From: Trueperella sp. | GTDB taxonomy: Bacteria > Actinomycetota > Actinomycetes > Actinomycetales > Actinomycetaceae | Reading direction: 5' to 3' | Length of the DNA: 46,053 nt | Assembly: GCA_022783305.1 (NCBI GenBank) | Contig: JALEWQ010000054.1 | Coordinates: forward strand, 1 to 46,053 | Part shown: positions 16,074-23,127 of the stretch, one piece after another | Position numbering within the stretch: the stretch's first letter is position 1 | How the letters are laid out: each line of letters opens with the position of its first letter | Made by a program: the position numbers and the translations under genes | Notes under the pieces: model-generated | What the model saw: only the letters and a program-made list of their open reading frames with translations | What the model was told of the DNA's origin: nothing | The model's database searches: none

Positions 16074-16525
16074 TGACCAAGTACATCGACACCTACAAAG
16101 CAGCAATCGCCGCGCTCGAGGACTACGGTGCGATGCAGCAGATCATCGACACCACTGACCAGAACATCAAAGACACCTACAACGCCCTCACCAACGTCTC
16201 CTCGGCCCGGTTGGATGGGATGCCGCACGCACCCAACCCCCGTGCTGGCGAGGACAGGATCGCCGCGACCCTGGACAAGGTCGATGCTTACCGTGCCCGG
16301 TATGCGCAGGCGCGCGAATACATGGACTGGTTCCTGCCCGCCTGGGCTGCGCTGTCTGAGGACGACCGGTGGGTACTCGACACCTTCTTCCTCGCCGCCG
16401 ACAATGTCAGCCAGGAAGACCGTGTCACTGCGATCGCTGACAAGTTCTACGTCGAACGCCCCACCGCCTACCGCAAGAAAAACCGCGCTGTCACCCGCCT
16501 AGCAACCGCGCTGTACGGCTACTAG
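16064..16525 (+). CDS. ArpU/sigma-like late transcription regulator
   Basis: This 153-residue protein closes the replication module. The C-terminal region LSEDDRWVLDTFFL...VTAIADKFYVERPTAYRKKNRAVTRLATALYG resembles the region 4-like helix-turn-helix of ArpU/RinA-type phage late regulators. The N-terminal two thirds is helical. It starts ten bases before the end of the SNF2 gene, after AGGAGA. Its place just before the HNH/terminase genes is where late activators sit in this phage type, so control of packaging and structural genes is likely (inference). Confidence 0.65.
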   Translation: MHVMTKYIDTYKAAIAALEDYGAMQQIIDTTDQNIKDTYNALTNVSSARLDGMPHAPNPRAGEDRIAATLDKVDAYRARYAQAREYMDWFLPAWAALSEDDRWVLDTFFLAADNVSQEDRVTAIADKFYVERPTAYRKKNRAVTRLATALYGY

Positions 16526-16624
16526 GACAGGAGCTGGTGAGCGCGAGCGTTGGCGAGTGTACGAAACGCGAGATGACTTTCCGCTATCCGCCCCTTACGG
16601 TGGTAGCAGTCGAGATTTAGGTAC

Positions 16625-16657
16625 AGCCCCCAGCATCCCCGGTGGTGCGTGGGGGCT
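16625..16657 (+). terminator. Hairpin between replication and packaging modules
   Basis: AGCCCCC (16625-16631) pairs with GGGGGCT (16651-16657), with inner GCA/TGC pairing. The tail is only TTTG, so termination is probably partial. It separates the putative late regulator from the HNH gene. Confidence 0.45.
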
Positions 16658-16662
16658 TTGCC

Positions 16663-17064
16663 ATGCCAAAGGAAGGAACAAGTGCCGTGCCGCGCAAGCC
16701 CGCCCGCCCGTGCTCCCACCCTGGATGCCCCGAGCTCACCCACACACGCTTCTGTGACCAGCACGCCAGCCAAGAGGCGCGCCGGTACCGGCGCTATCAG
16801 CGTGACCCTGAGATCAACCGCCGCTACGGACACGCCTGGCAGAAGATCCGCGACCGCTACATCGCAGCCCACCCCTTGTGCGAAGACTGCCTGGAAGCCG
16901 GACGCACGACTCCTGCGGCTGAGGTGCATCACGTGCTCCCGCTGGGACACGGCGGCACCCACGACGCCAGCAACCTGCGGGCATTGTGCAAGCCGTGCCA
17001 CTCCCGCCAGTCCGCCGTGGATGGTGACCGGTGGAGGCACGGCCCCAGGGTCTACACCTACTGA
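16663..17064 (+). CDS. HNH endonuclease
   Basis: This 133-residue phage HNH nuclease carries an N-terminal zinc-like cluster (CSHPGCPELTHTRFCDQH). The HNH core is CEDCLEAGRTTPAAEVHHVLPLGHGG followed by NLRALCKPCHSRQ, with two C-x-x-C pairs binding zinc and the HH catalytic histidines. HNH proteins encoded beside the small terminase are needed for cos-end packaging in many HK97-type phages. That location, 240 bases before the small terminase, supports such a role. The ATG at 16663 follows the hairpin G-tract, which doubles as a weak ribosome binding region. Confidence 0.9.
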   Translation: MPKEGTSAVPRKPARPCSHPGCPELTHTRFCDQHASQEARRYRRYQRDPEINRRYGHAWQKIRDRYIAAHPLCEDCLEAGRTTPAAEVHHVLPLGHGGTHDASNLRALCKPCHSRQSAVDGDRWRHGPRVYTY

Positions 17065-17304
17065 CATGAGGCCACGTCAGCCCCACTGTGGGCCTGGAAT
17101 CCCAGAACCCAAGCGTGGGCATTTTCAGCGAGTTCGCCCCACACGCGGCCAGCCAGGCCCCCTAGGGGGCGTGAAATCTCTAGCCCATGGGCTGCTCCTG
17201 AGCGGGCCGGGGGTCTTGCGCGCAAAGACGTCGAATCAAACGCCCGATTGACCCCCTGCCCCCATTTCCGGGGCCTCGAGACCTGCCGGAAGGAGGCGTG
17301 AAGC
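17065..17304. other. Candidate cos region with 14-bp palindrome
   Basis: This 240-base gap between the HNH and small terminase genes has no supported gene. It contains the perfect palindrome GCCCCCTAGGGGGC at 17157-17170 and several GC-rich half-symmetries. In cos-type phages with an adjacent HNH gene, the cohesive-end site usually lies here. The palindrome is a plausible terminase binding or nicking site, but the exact cut cannot be read from the sequence. Confidence 0.4.
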
Positions 17305-17871
17305 GTGGCGAAGGACGGCACCAACCGCGGCGGACGCAGGGTCCGTGCCGGCGCGAAGCCGGAACCGTTGCGTGACAAGCTGGCCGCAGGAAAGCCCGCC
17401 ACCCGCTTGGCTGAGCCGGAGGTGTTCGAGGGGCCCGATCTGCCGGCCACCGACATCGGCGAGGGCGCGCTGCTTGATGGTGAGGCGATGCCGGAGCCGT
17501 CGGAGTACCTGTCGGCCGCCCAGCGCGACGGCAGTGATCTTCTGGCGGCGGATTTGTTTCGGGAGACGTGGGCGTGGCTGGATGCGCGCGGTGTCGCCCA
17601 GTTCGTCTCACCCCGCCTGATTGAGGCCTACGCGCAGGCGTTCGCCCGCTACATCCAGTGTGAGAACGCGATCTCGAAGTTTGGTCTGCTGGGCAAGCAT
17701 CCCACCACCGGGGCGGCGATCGCATCCCCGTTTGTGGCGATGAGCCAGTCGTTTAGCAAGCAGGCGAATGTGTATTGGTACGAGATTTACGAGATCGTGC
17801 GCGCCACATCGACCCGCGACTATTCGGGGGCCACGCCTGCTGACCAGTTGATGGAGCGCCTGCTCGACTGA
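17305..17871 (+). CDS. Small terminase subunit (P27-type)
   Basis: This 188-residue protein has the P27-family layout: a basic, flexible N-terminus (RGGRRVRAGAKPEPLRDKL), then helices with DLFRETWAWLDARGVAQFVSPRLIEAYAQAFARY, and a C-terminal segment GKHPTTGAAIASPF typical of P27 terminases. It recognises the packaging site and stimulates the large subunit. The GTG at 17305 follows AAGGAGG by ten bases. The large subunit lies unusually far away, about 5.9 kb downstream, because a block of accessory genes intervenes. Confidence 0.85.
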   Translation: MAKDGTNRGGRRVRAGAKPEPLRDKLAAGKPATRLAEPEVFEGPDLPATDIGEGALLDGEAMPEPSEYLSAAQRDGSDLLAADLFRETWAWLDARGVAQFVSPRLIEAYAQAFARYIQCENAISKFGLLGKHPTTGAAIASPFVAMSQSFSKQANVYWYEIYEIVRATSTRDYSGATPADQLMERLLD

Positions 17872-17893
17872 CCCCGGCCCCCGCCTGTTGTGC

Positions 17894-17938
17894 CCTGCCC
17901 GCTGCCGTTGTTGGTGGCGGGCAGGCGTGTATGTACAC
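17894..17938 (+). promoter_or_regulatory. Hairpin plus GTGTATGTACAC element before metK-like gene
   Basis: CCTGCCCGC (17894-17902) pairs perfectly with GCGGGCAGG (17917-17925), a terminator-like stem after the small terminase gene. One base later the palindromic element GTGTATGTACAC (17927-17938) appears, 17 bases before the metK-like start. The same core, TGTATATACA, precedes three other genes in this block. A promoter or operator function is inferred. Confidence 0.5.
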
Positions 17939-17955
17939 CCGAGATTGGAGTAGCG

Positions 17956-19140
17956 ATGACTGTTCGAACCTGTGAGTCCACTTGTATCGGGCACCCTGAC
18001 AAGCTGTGTGATCTGATTGCCGACACGATCCTGGACGACCTCCTCTTTGAGGACCCCTCGGCTCGTTGTGCGGTGGAGGTGATGGCGACCAAGGGCCGGA
18101 TCATCGTCGCCGGGGAAATCACCTCCAACGCCAAGGTATCCATCCGGGCCGCCGTGCGACGGGCCTTGACTTGTGCTGGTTATTCGCCGATTGGCTGGCG
18201 CATTAGCGTGCATGTGCATCGCCAGAGTCCGGATATCGCGGCTGGCGTGGATGCTTCCCTGGAAGCCCGAGCGGGTGGTGAGGGCGCGTTCGTGCTCACC
18301 GGCGCGGGTGATCAGGGCACGGTCTACGGGTACGCCACCGATGAGACTCCCGAGTACCTGCCGCTGCCGCTGGTGGTCGCCCATGAGATCTGCAAGCGCC
18401 TCGACACCGCCCGCACTGACGGGACCATCACCGGTATTGGTTCGGACGGCAAGTCTCAGGTGTCCCTGCGCTACGAGGGAGAAAAGGCTGTTGGTGTTGC
18501 GGCTGTGGTGGTCTCGATCCAGCACACCCGCGACACTGACCCGGAGGATCTGGCCCGTCAGGTGCGCTCGATGATTATTGAGCCTGCGCTTCAGGCCCAT
18601 GGTCTGGGCAGCGACGAGAACACGCTCATCTTGGTTAATCCTGCTGGCCCATTCACCCTGGGTGGCCCCGCGGCAGACACGGGGCTGACCGGCCGCAAGC
18701 TCGCGGTTGACACCTACGGCGGTCTCGCACCCCATGGTGGCGGGGCGTTCTCGGGTAAGGATGCGACGAAGGTGGACCGGTCGGGTGCCTACATGGCGCG
18801 TCTGATCGCGGAGAACATCGTGCATGCGCGCCTGGCGGGTGAGGTGACGGTCGCGATCACTTATGCGATCGGTAAGGCCGACCCGATCGCGTTCACCATC
18901 GACACCCACGCAACCGGCCGCGTCCCCGATGAGGTGCTGACCGATGCGGCGCGGGCGGTGTTTGATCTGCGGCCGGCGGCGATCATCGACCTGCTCCACC
19001 TGCGCCGGATCGGGTATGCCGAGCACGCCACCTACGGGCACTTCACCCGCTCATCCCGGTGGAACAAATTCCCCATCTATGTCTCTCAGTTGCGTGAGGA
19101 GGTTCAGGCTCGTGCGCATCGAAACACGCCCCATCAGTGA
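17956..19140 (+). CDS. metK: S-adenosylmethionine synthetase (phage MetK)
   Basis: This 394-residue methionine adenosyltransferase makes SAM from methionine and ATP. It has the family signatures GHPDK (residues 12-16), GAGDQG (116-121) and GGGAFSGKDATKVDRSGAY (about 260-278), and near full length for the family. The ATG at 17956 follows TTGGAG. The gene overlaps the following DNA methyltransferase by 29 bases, so SAM supply and DNA methylation are translationally linked. The sequence looks functional. A SAM synthetase inside a phage packaging region is uncommon and suggests support for genome methylation, or an answer to host SAM depletion. Confidence 0.92.
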   Translation: MTVRTCESTCIGHPDKLCDLIADTILDDLLFEDPSARCAVEVMATKGRIIVAGEITSNAKVSIRAAVRRALTCAGYSPIGWRISVHVHRQSPDIAAGVDASLEARAGGEGAFVLTGAGDQGTVYGYATDETPEYLPLPLVVAHEICKRLDTARTDGTITGIGSDGKSQVSLRYEGEKAVGVAAVVVSIQHTRDTDPEDLARQVRSMIIEPALQAHGLGSDENTLILVNPAGPFTLGGPAADTGLTGRKLAVDTYGGLAPHGGGAFSGKDATKVDRSGAYMARLIAENIVHARLAGEVTVAITYAIGKADPIAFTIDTHATGRVPDEVLTDAARAVFDLRPAAIIDLLHLRRIGYAEHATYGHFTRSSRWNKFPIYVSQLREEVQARAHRNTPHQ

Positions 19141-20350
19141 ACTGACCCCGGCCGAGTACAACCCCCGCAAGGAACTCAAGCCGGGCGATGGGGAGTATGA
19201 GAAGCTCAAGCGCTCTTTGCAGGAGTTTGGGTATGTCGAACCCGTCATCGTCAACGAGACCACCGGCCGCATCGTGGGAGGACACCAACGACTCACCGTA
19301 CTGGCGGACCTGGGTTATGAGAGCGTGGACGCGGTCATCGTCGAGCTGGACGAGACGCGGGAGAAGGCCCTCAACATCGCGCTGAACAAGATCAGCGGCT
19401 CCTGGGATGAAGCCAAGCTCGCACTGGTCATCGCTGACCTTGACGCAGCGGACTTTGACGCCGAGCTCACCGGCTTCGACGAGGCCGAGATTCAAGCCAT
19501 GATCGGCTCCCTCGACGATAGCCAGGTCATCGATGACGGGTTCGACCTGGACGCAGCCCTGCAGCAGGCAGCATTCGTGAAGCCAGGTGACATCTGGCAG
19601 GTCGGCCGCCACCGCCTCGCGTGCGCTGACGCCACCAGCAGCGAGGCCGTGCAAGCACTCATGGATGGCAAGAGCGCGAACCTGCTGCTGACTGACCCGC
19701 CTTACAACGTCGACTTCAAATCCGCCTCTGGCCTGTCGATCAAGAACGACAAAATGGACCAGAACTCTTTCTATGAGTTCCTGCTGGCCGCGTTCACCGC
19801 CGCCAGGGAGGTGATGGCTCCGGGAGCGAGCGCGTATGTGTTCCATGCGGACACCGAAGGCCTGAACTTCCGCAAGGCTTTTATCGATGCGGGGTTCAAG
19901 CTGTCGGGTTGCTGCATCTGGGTCAAAGACTCACTGGTTCTTGGCCGCTCCCCGTACCAGTGGCAGCACGAGCCGTGCTTGTTTGGGTGGAAGACGGGCG
20001 GGAAGCACGCTTGGTATGCGGACCGTAAGCAGACCACGGTGTGGCAGTTCGCTAAGCCCAAGCGCAACAAGAACCACCCCACCTCCAAACCCGTGGACTT
20101 GCTGGCCTACCCGATCGGAAACTCCACCCAGGCCAACGGAGTTGTGCTGGACACCTTCGCCGGATCTGGCTCCACGCTCATCGCGTGCGAGGACACGAAC
20201 CGGGTCGCCTACTGCATGGAGCTGGACCCGAAGTACGCCAGCGTGATTTTGCGCCGCTACGTCGAACACACCGGCGACGCAGCCGGCGTGCGCTGTGAGC
20301 GCGGCACCTACCTCGACCTCGCAATAGAAGTCGAGGAAGCGTTGAAATAG
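19112..20350 (+). CDS. ParB-like/DNA methyltransferase fusion
   Basis: This 412-residue protein has two domains. Residues 1-110 form a ParB/Srx-type nuclease-like domain (ISELTPAEYNPRKE, GYVEPVIVN, GRIVGGHQRL). Residues about 165-400 form a beta-class amino-methyltransferase with DPPY at 195-198 and the SAM-binding motif FAGSGS at 349-354, also TSKPVDLLAY. The product is expected to be N6-methyladenine or N4-methylcytosine. The GTG at 19112 follows AGGAGG and sits inside the end of metK. Such fusions are frequent in phages, where the methylation can protect phage DNA from restriction. The target sequence is unknown. Confidence 0.92.
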   Translation: MRIETRPISELTPAEYNPRKELKPGDGEYEKLKRSLQEFGYVEPVIVNETTGRIVGGHQRLTVLADLGYESVDAVIVELDETREKALNIALNKISGSWDEAKLALVIADLDAADFDAELTGFDEAEIQAMIGSLDDSQVIDDGFDLDAALQQAAFVKPGDIWQVGRHRLACADATSSEAVQALMDGKSANLLLTDPPYNVDFKSASGLSIKNDKMDQNSFYEFLLAAFTAAREVMAPGASAYVFHADTEGLNFRKAFIDAGFKLSGCCIWVKDSLVLGRSPYQWQHEPCLFGWKTGGKHAWYADRKQTTVWQFAKPKRNKNHPTSKPVDLLAYPIGNSTQANGVVLDTFAGSGSTLIACEDTNRVAYCMELDPKYASVILRRYVEHTGDAAGVRCERGTYLDLAIEVEEALK

Positions 20351-20384
20351 TGGGGTTTACGGGTTGCTATCTGGGCGGTTTAGA

Positions 20385-20400
20385 GCGTGTATATACACGC
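20385..20400. promoter_or_regulatory. Perfect 16-bp palindrome upstream of accessory gene
   Basis: GCGTGTATATACACGC is a perfect palindrome 35 bases before the ATG at 20436 and is preceded by TAGAG. The core TGTATATACA recurs at 22296 and 23077, and with one change at 17928. The left half TAGAGCGTGTAT reappears before the first recombinase gene at 42989. It may be an operator or the core of a phage promoter. Confidence 0.55.
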
Positions 20401-20435
20401 CCCCTTACACCCACCGGATTCAAGGAGAAACCCTG

Positions 20436-21113
20436 ATGGCGACCTTCCAACTCACCCTCCCCGCCGGCACCAGCCGCAAGCACGCCGCCCACCTGATCGC
20501 CGCCACCACCGGCCGACCCGCAAAGTACATGCGGACCCCGTCGATGGCCTACCAGATCGGCGAGCTCACCCTCACCCGCCACAGTGAACTCCTCACCTCA
20601 GGCGGAATCAGTGACGCGGTCTGGATGGCGCTGCTGGAAGCAGGTATCAAGGTCGAGCAGACCGGCTTCGACCCCGACACGGTGCATTGGACTGTGATCA
20701 GGGTGCCGCTGCCGGGGTGGGGTGAGCGGGAAAAGCACAACCTGGTCGCGATGCTGGCCGCATACGGCCCCCTCATCGGCCGGGCCCTGCGGCTGGGGAT
20801 TGACGCAGACGTCCAGTTCACCACGAACAAGGACGGGGCGTGCGTGGCGGAGTTCGTGTGGTTCGACCAGCCCGCCCCAGACGCCGACTTCGACGCCGCT
20901 ACCGCCCTCACGCGCCGCATGGTCGAGAAAGCCGCCACAGCCCGCACCGTGAGGGCCACCCCGCCCCAGTGCGAGAACGACAGGTATGCGATGCGAACCT
21001 GGCTGACCCGGCTCGGTTTCAACGGCCCCGAGCATGCCGCCACCCGTCATGCCTTGACCCACCGGCTGGAGGGCAACGGGGCCTGGCGCAACCCACCCAC
21101 AAAACGAGACTGA
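20436..21113 (+). CDS. Phage virulence-related-type protein, function unknown
   Basis: This 225-residue protein begins FQLTLPAGTSRKHAAHLIAATTGRPAKYMRTPSMAYQIGELTL. That pattern (..ITG-x-PAKY-x-x-x-PS-x-AY-x-IG) resembles proteins labelled virulence-related in Firmicutes prophages, whose role is unknown. The middle contains EREKHNLVAMLAAYGPLIGRAL. A Shine-Dalgarno AAGGAGA precedes the ATG at 20436. It has its own upstream palindrome and so may be expressed separately from the metK/methyltransferase pair. No virulence function should be read into the name. Confidence 0.6.
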   Translation: MATFQLTLPAGTSRKHAAHLIAATTGRPAKYMRTPSMAYQIGELTLTRHSELLTSGGISDAVWMALLEAGIKVEQTGFDPDTVHWTVIRVPLPGWGEREKHNLVAMLAAYGPLIGRALRLGIDADVQFTTNKDGACVAEFVWFDQPAPDADFDAATALTRRMVEKAATARTVRATPPQCENDRYAMRTWLTRLGFNGPEHAATRHALTHRLEGNGAWRNPPTKRD

Positions 21114-21124
21114 GGAGGTTTGTG

Positions 21125-21487
21125 ATGGGGTTTCCGCCGAGGTTGCCTGACTGGGAGGTCTACGCCGGAGACGACGCGACACTCACCCTCGAATACAAAA
21201 CCGACGACACCCCACTCGACTTGTCTGCGTGGGGTAACTGGCGAGCCACCTGGCGCCCGACCCTGCCTGGCGGGAGCGTTGACGAGACCGCCCAGCCCGT
21301 CGCCCTCACCGTAGATGCCAGCAAAGCCAAGCAGGGTCTGGTGGCCGTGACCATCCCCGCGGGCCTGTCGGCGGTGGACGGTGGCAAGGTGCGTGAGGGG
21401 GCCTGGGACCTGCAAGCCACCAACGCCGGCGGTGTGCGGACCTGGGCGCGGGGCATAGTGCGGTGGATGGGAGACATCACCCGATGA
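21125..21487 (+). CDS. Small structural-type protein (BppU N-terminus-like)
   Basis: This is a 120-residue protein. DDATLTLEYKTDDTPLDLSAWGNWRATWRPT and a later VAVTIPAGLSAVDGGKVREGAWDLQATN recall the N-terminal beta-sandwich of upper-baseplate or fibre-anchoring proteins (DUF2479/BppU-like). AGGAGG precedes the start. It is coupled by ATGA to a collagen-like fibre gene, which supports an anchoring role for that fibre. The resemblance is weak, and the position before the large terminase is unusual for a tail protein, so a head-fibre anchor is equally possible. Confidence 0.5.
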   Translation: MGFPPRLPDWEVYAGDDATLTLEYKTDDTPLDLSAWGNWRATWRPTLPGGSVDETAQPVALTVDASKAKQGLVAVTIPAGLSAVDGGKVREGAWDLQATNAGGVRTWARGIVRWMGDITR

Positions 21488-22200
21488 ACAACAACGTGAC
21501 AATCACCGTCCACAACCAGCCGCCCGTCACTCTCACCCCGCCGGCCCCCAGTGAGCTCACGATCTACACCGCCCCCGCAGGACGAGACGGCAAAGACGGG
21601 CGTGATGGGAAGGACGGGGCCCCAGGTAAGGACGGGGCTCCGGGCAGGGATGCTGACCCTGCAGTGCTGGAAGCGCTGGCGGCTGATATTGGGGCTGTGG
21701 CCGCGGGCGTGTTCGGTAACCCTGCCGCCAGGCAGGGCGTATACGCGCACATCCAGTTGGATCACGACGAGACTTTCTATGCTGCTGGGGCTAGTACGCG
21801 CTTGTCCTACCATTTCGGGATTCATTCGTGGAAGGCGATTCTGGACCCGACGGGCGGGTGGACCGAAACAGTCCAGGGTGATCAGCCGATCAAGTACTGG
21901 CGTGTGCCCGTGTCGGGGATTTACATGATCTCGGTGACGATGGTCCACGAAGCCCAGTTCTTACTCCACCGTGTGCGCACAGCCATGGGCGATACAGGAA
22001 CGGTAGCCACCAACTTCTTCTACGCCGACGCAAGCCGCGTGGACCAGTTCACCTCATTCACCCGTGTTGTGTCCCTCAAAGAGGGTGACAGGCTGGACTG
22101 GGCCTACAGGGTCAATCAAGGTGACGCCGCCAGACTGATCGCAGAAAAGTCAGGTATCCGCTCCCAGGCCACGATCGTGCTGCTGGCACCCACCCCATAA
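21484..22200 (+). CDS. Collagen-like fibre protein
   Basis: In this 238-residue protein, residues about 34-60 are Gly-x-y triplets (GRDGKDGRDGKDGAPGKDG), which should form a short collagen-like trimer stem. The C-terminal about 165 residues end in a predicted beta-rich globular domain (ISVTMVHEAQFLLHRVRTAM, FTRVVSLKEGDRLDWAYRV, ATIVLLAPTP) like the C1q-type heads of phage fibres. The start overlaps the previous stop as ATGA. It is probably a receptor- or mucus-binding fibre attached to the head or tail. Its location in the packaging region, far from the tail genes, favours a head fibre. Confidence 0.7.
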   Translation: MNNNVTITVHNQPPVTLTPPAPSELTIYTAPAGRDGKDGRDGKDGAPGKDGAPGRDADPAVLEALAADIGAVAAGVFGNPAARQGVYAHIQLDHDETFYAAGASTRLSYHFGIHSWKAILDPTGGWTETVQGDQPIKYWRVPVSGIYMISVTMVHEAQFLLHRVRTAMGDTGTVATNFFYADASRVDQFTSFTRVVSLKEGDRLDWAYRVNQGDAARLIAEKSGIRSQATIVLLAPTP

Positions 22201-22220
22201 GCCAAAGAGGGCGGGGGTGA

Positions 22221-22306
22221 TTCTAGAGATGGTGATCTCTAGAAAACGTTGCAATACCAGGCAAAACCGGCTGGATAAGTGTGCGGGGCTATGGCTGTAT
22301 ATACAC
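22221..22306 (+). repeat. 86-bp leader repeat, copy 1
   Basis: This is identical to 23002-23087 at 82 of 86 positions. It begins with a perfect 10-bp hairpin (TTCTAGAGAT, loop GGTG, ATCTCTAGAA, 22221-22244), continues with AAAACGTTGCAATACCAGGC and ends with TGTATATACAC. A gene starts 40 bases downstream in both copies. The element probably carries promoter and regulator-binding sites. TTGCAA could serve as a -35 and the TATATA core as a -10, but spacing is not ideal. Confidence 0.65.
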
Positions 22307-22345
22307 AAGCAAACAACCCCGAACGACCAGCAAGGGAGCCCAAGA

Positions 22346-22648
22346 ATGAGCAACGCCACCCGCCGCGAGATGGAAACCACCCGCACCGAAAAGGACCTGA
22401 AGAAGACGGTGAAGGTGCGCGGGAACATGATGCCCCTTGGCGAGTGGATCATCGCCACCCGCTGGGCCTGGAACTACGACCGAAACGAAATGGGCTACCA
22501 GGCTTTCCTCTACCGCTACGCCACCGACGAGCGCGGCCCGCAGGCCCCGATCCGCATGGAAGTCACTTCGGCTGACGACTTCGAGGACTTCCACACCCAG
22601 GCCGAAGCCGGGGCCTGGGCGATGGGCATGATCCTCGCCCACGACTGA
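22346..22648 (+). CDS. Orphan small protein under repeated leader
   Basis: This is a 100-residue protein with no recognised family. It opens MSNATRREMETTRTEKDLKKT (basic and charged) and continues GEWIIATRWAWNYDRNEMGYQAFLYRYATDERG, rich in Trp and Tyr. It ends with an acidic helix (TSADDFEDFHTQAEAGAWAMGMILAHD). GGGAG precedes the ATG at 22346. It sits between its own promoter-like leader and a strong hairpin, a moron-type cassette. Small size, acidic tail and location beside packaging genes fit an anti-defence or host-takeover protein, but that is speculation. Confidence 0.6.
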   Translation: MSNATRREMETTRTEKDLKKTVKVRGNMMPLGEWIIATRWAWNYDRNEMGYQAFLYRYATDERGPQAPIRMEVTSADDFEDFHTQAEAGAWAMGMILAHD

Positions 22649-22660
22649 CACCCCAAGCCT

Positions 22661-22693
22661 CAGGGGGCACGCAGAAACAAGTCCGGCCCCCTG
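22661..22693 (+). terminator. Hairpin after orphan gene
   Basis: CAGGGGGC (22661-22668) pairs perfectly with GCCCCCTG (22686-22693). There is no T-run, so this is a terminator-like or RNA-stability hairpin that closes the cassette of the gene at 22346. Confidence 0.4.
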
Positions 22694-22756
22694 GGGAACA
22701 CCACCCAACACCACCCCGGCCTCGAGGCTGGGCCCGTCTTAGAGAGGCGAGAAACG

Positions 22757-22966
22757 ATGAGTGAGTTGCACCTGGAACTGACCGAACTGGCTGAGGCCGG
22801 TGTGGACTTGTGGGAGACCAGCCAGGCCTTGGCTGCGGCCCAGAAACTCGGATACCCGTTAGCCGAAGCGGCGATCCTGGCTGACCCTTACGGCTACCTC
22901 GACTTCATCGAACACTGGTTCACACCCGAGACTGACGAGCTCGACAGCGTGCTGGTGGGGGCCTGA
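22757..22966 (+). CDS. Orphan small acidic protein
   Basis: This is a 69-residue acidic protein, mostly predicted helix (MSELHLELTELAEAGVDLWETSQALAAAQKLGYPLAEAAILADPYGYLDFIEHWF), and no family is recognised. The ribosome binding site AGAGAGG precedes the ATG at a good distance. It lies between the two 86-bp leaders, after the hairpin at 22661, and may be read through from the first cassette. Coding character is supported by GC-rich third positions and a protein-like composition. The function is unknown. Confidence 0.5.
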   Translation: MSELHLELTELAEAGVDLWETSQALAAAQKLGYPLAEAAILADPYGYLDFIEHWFTPETDELDSVLVGA

Positions 22967-23001
22967 ACGGCTGCGTCACAAGGCAGGCTTCAACCCCGCA
23001 C

Positions 23002-23087
23002 TTCTAGAGATGATGATCTCTAGAAAACGTTGCAATACCAGGCGAAACTGGCTGGATAAGTGTGCGCGGCTATGGCTGTATATACAC
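23002..23087 (+). repeat. 86-bp leader repeat, copy 2
   Basis: This is the second copy of the element at 22221-22306, with the same 10-bp stem (23002-23011 with 23016-23025) but loop GATG in place of GGTG. The other three differences are single substitutions. It ends in TGTATATACAC and stands 40 bases before the ATG at 23128. Conservation of the intergenic leader, while the two downstream proteins differ, indicates selection on regulation. Confidence 0.65.
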
Positions 23088-23127
23088 GCAAGGCAAACAC
23101 AGCCACACACGCGAAAAGGAGCCAACA

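Noticed and set aside
17872-17955. Possible SAM riboswitch before the metK-like gene
   Set aside because: The leader is only about 84 bases and contains one simple 9-bp hairpin. None of the conserved multi-helix cores of known SAM riboswitches is visible.
17608-19041. Long antisense open frame opposite metK
   Set aside because: It is a shadow of the strongly supported SAM synthetase and has Arg/His-rich low-complexity composition.
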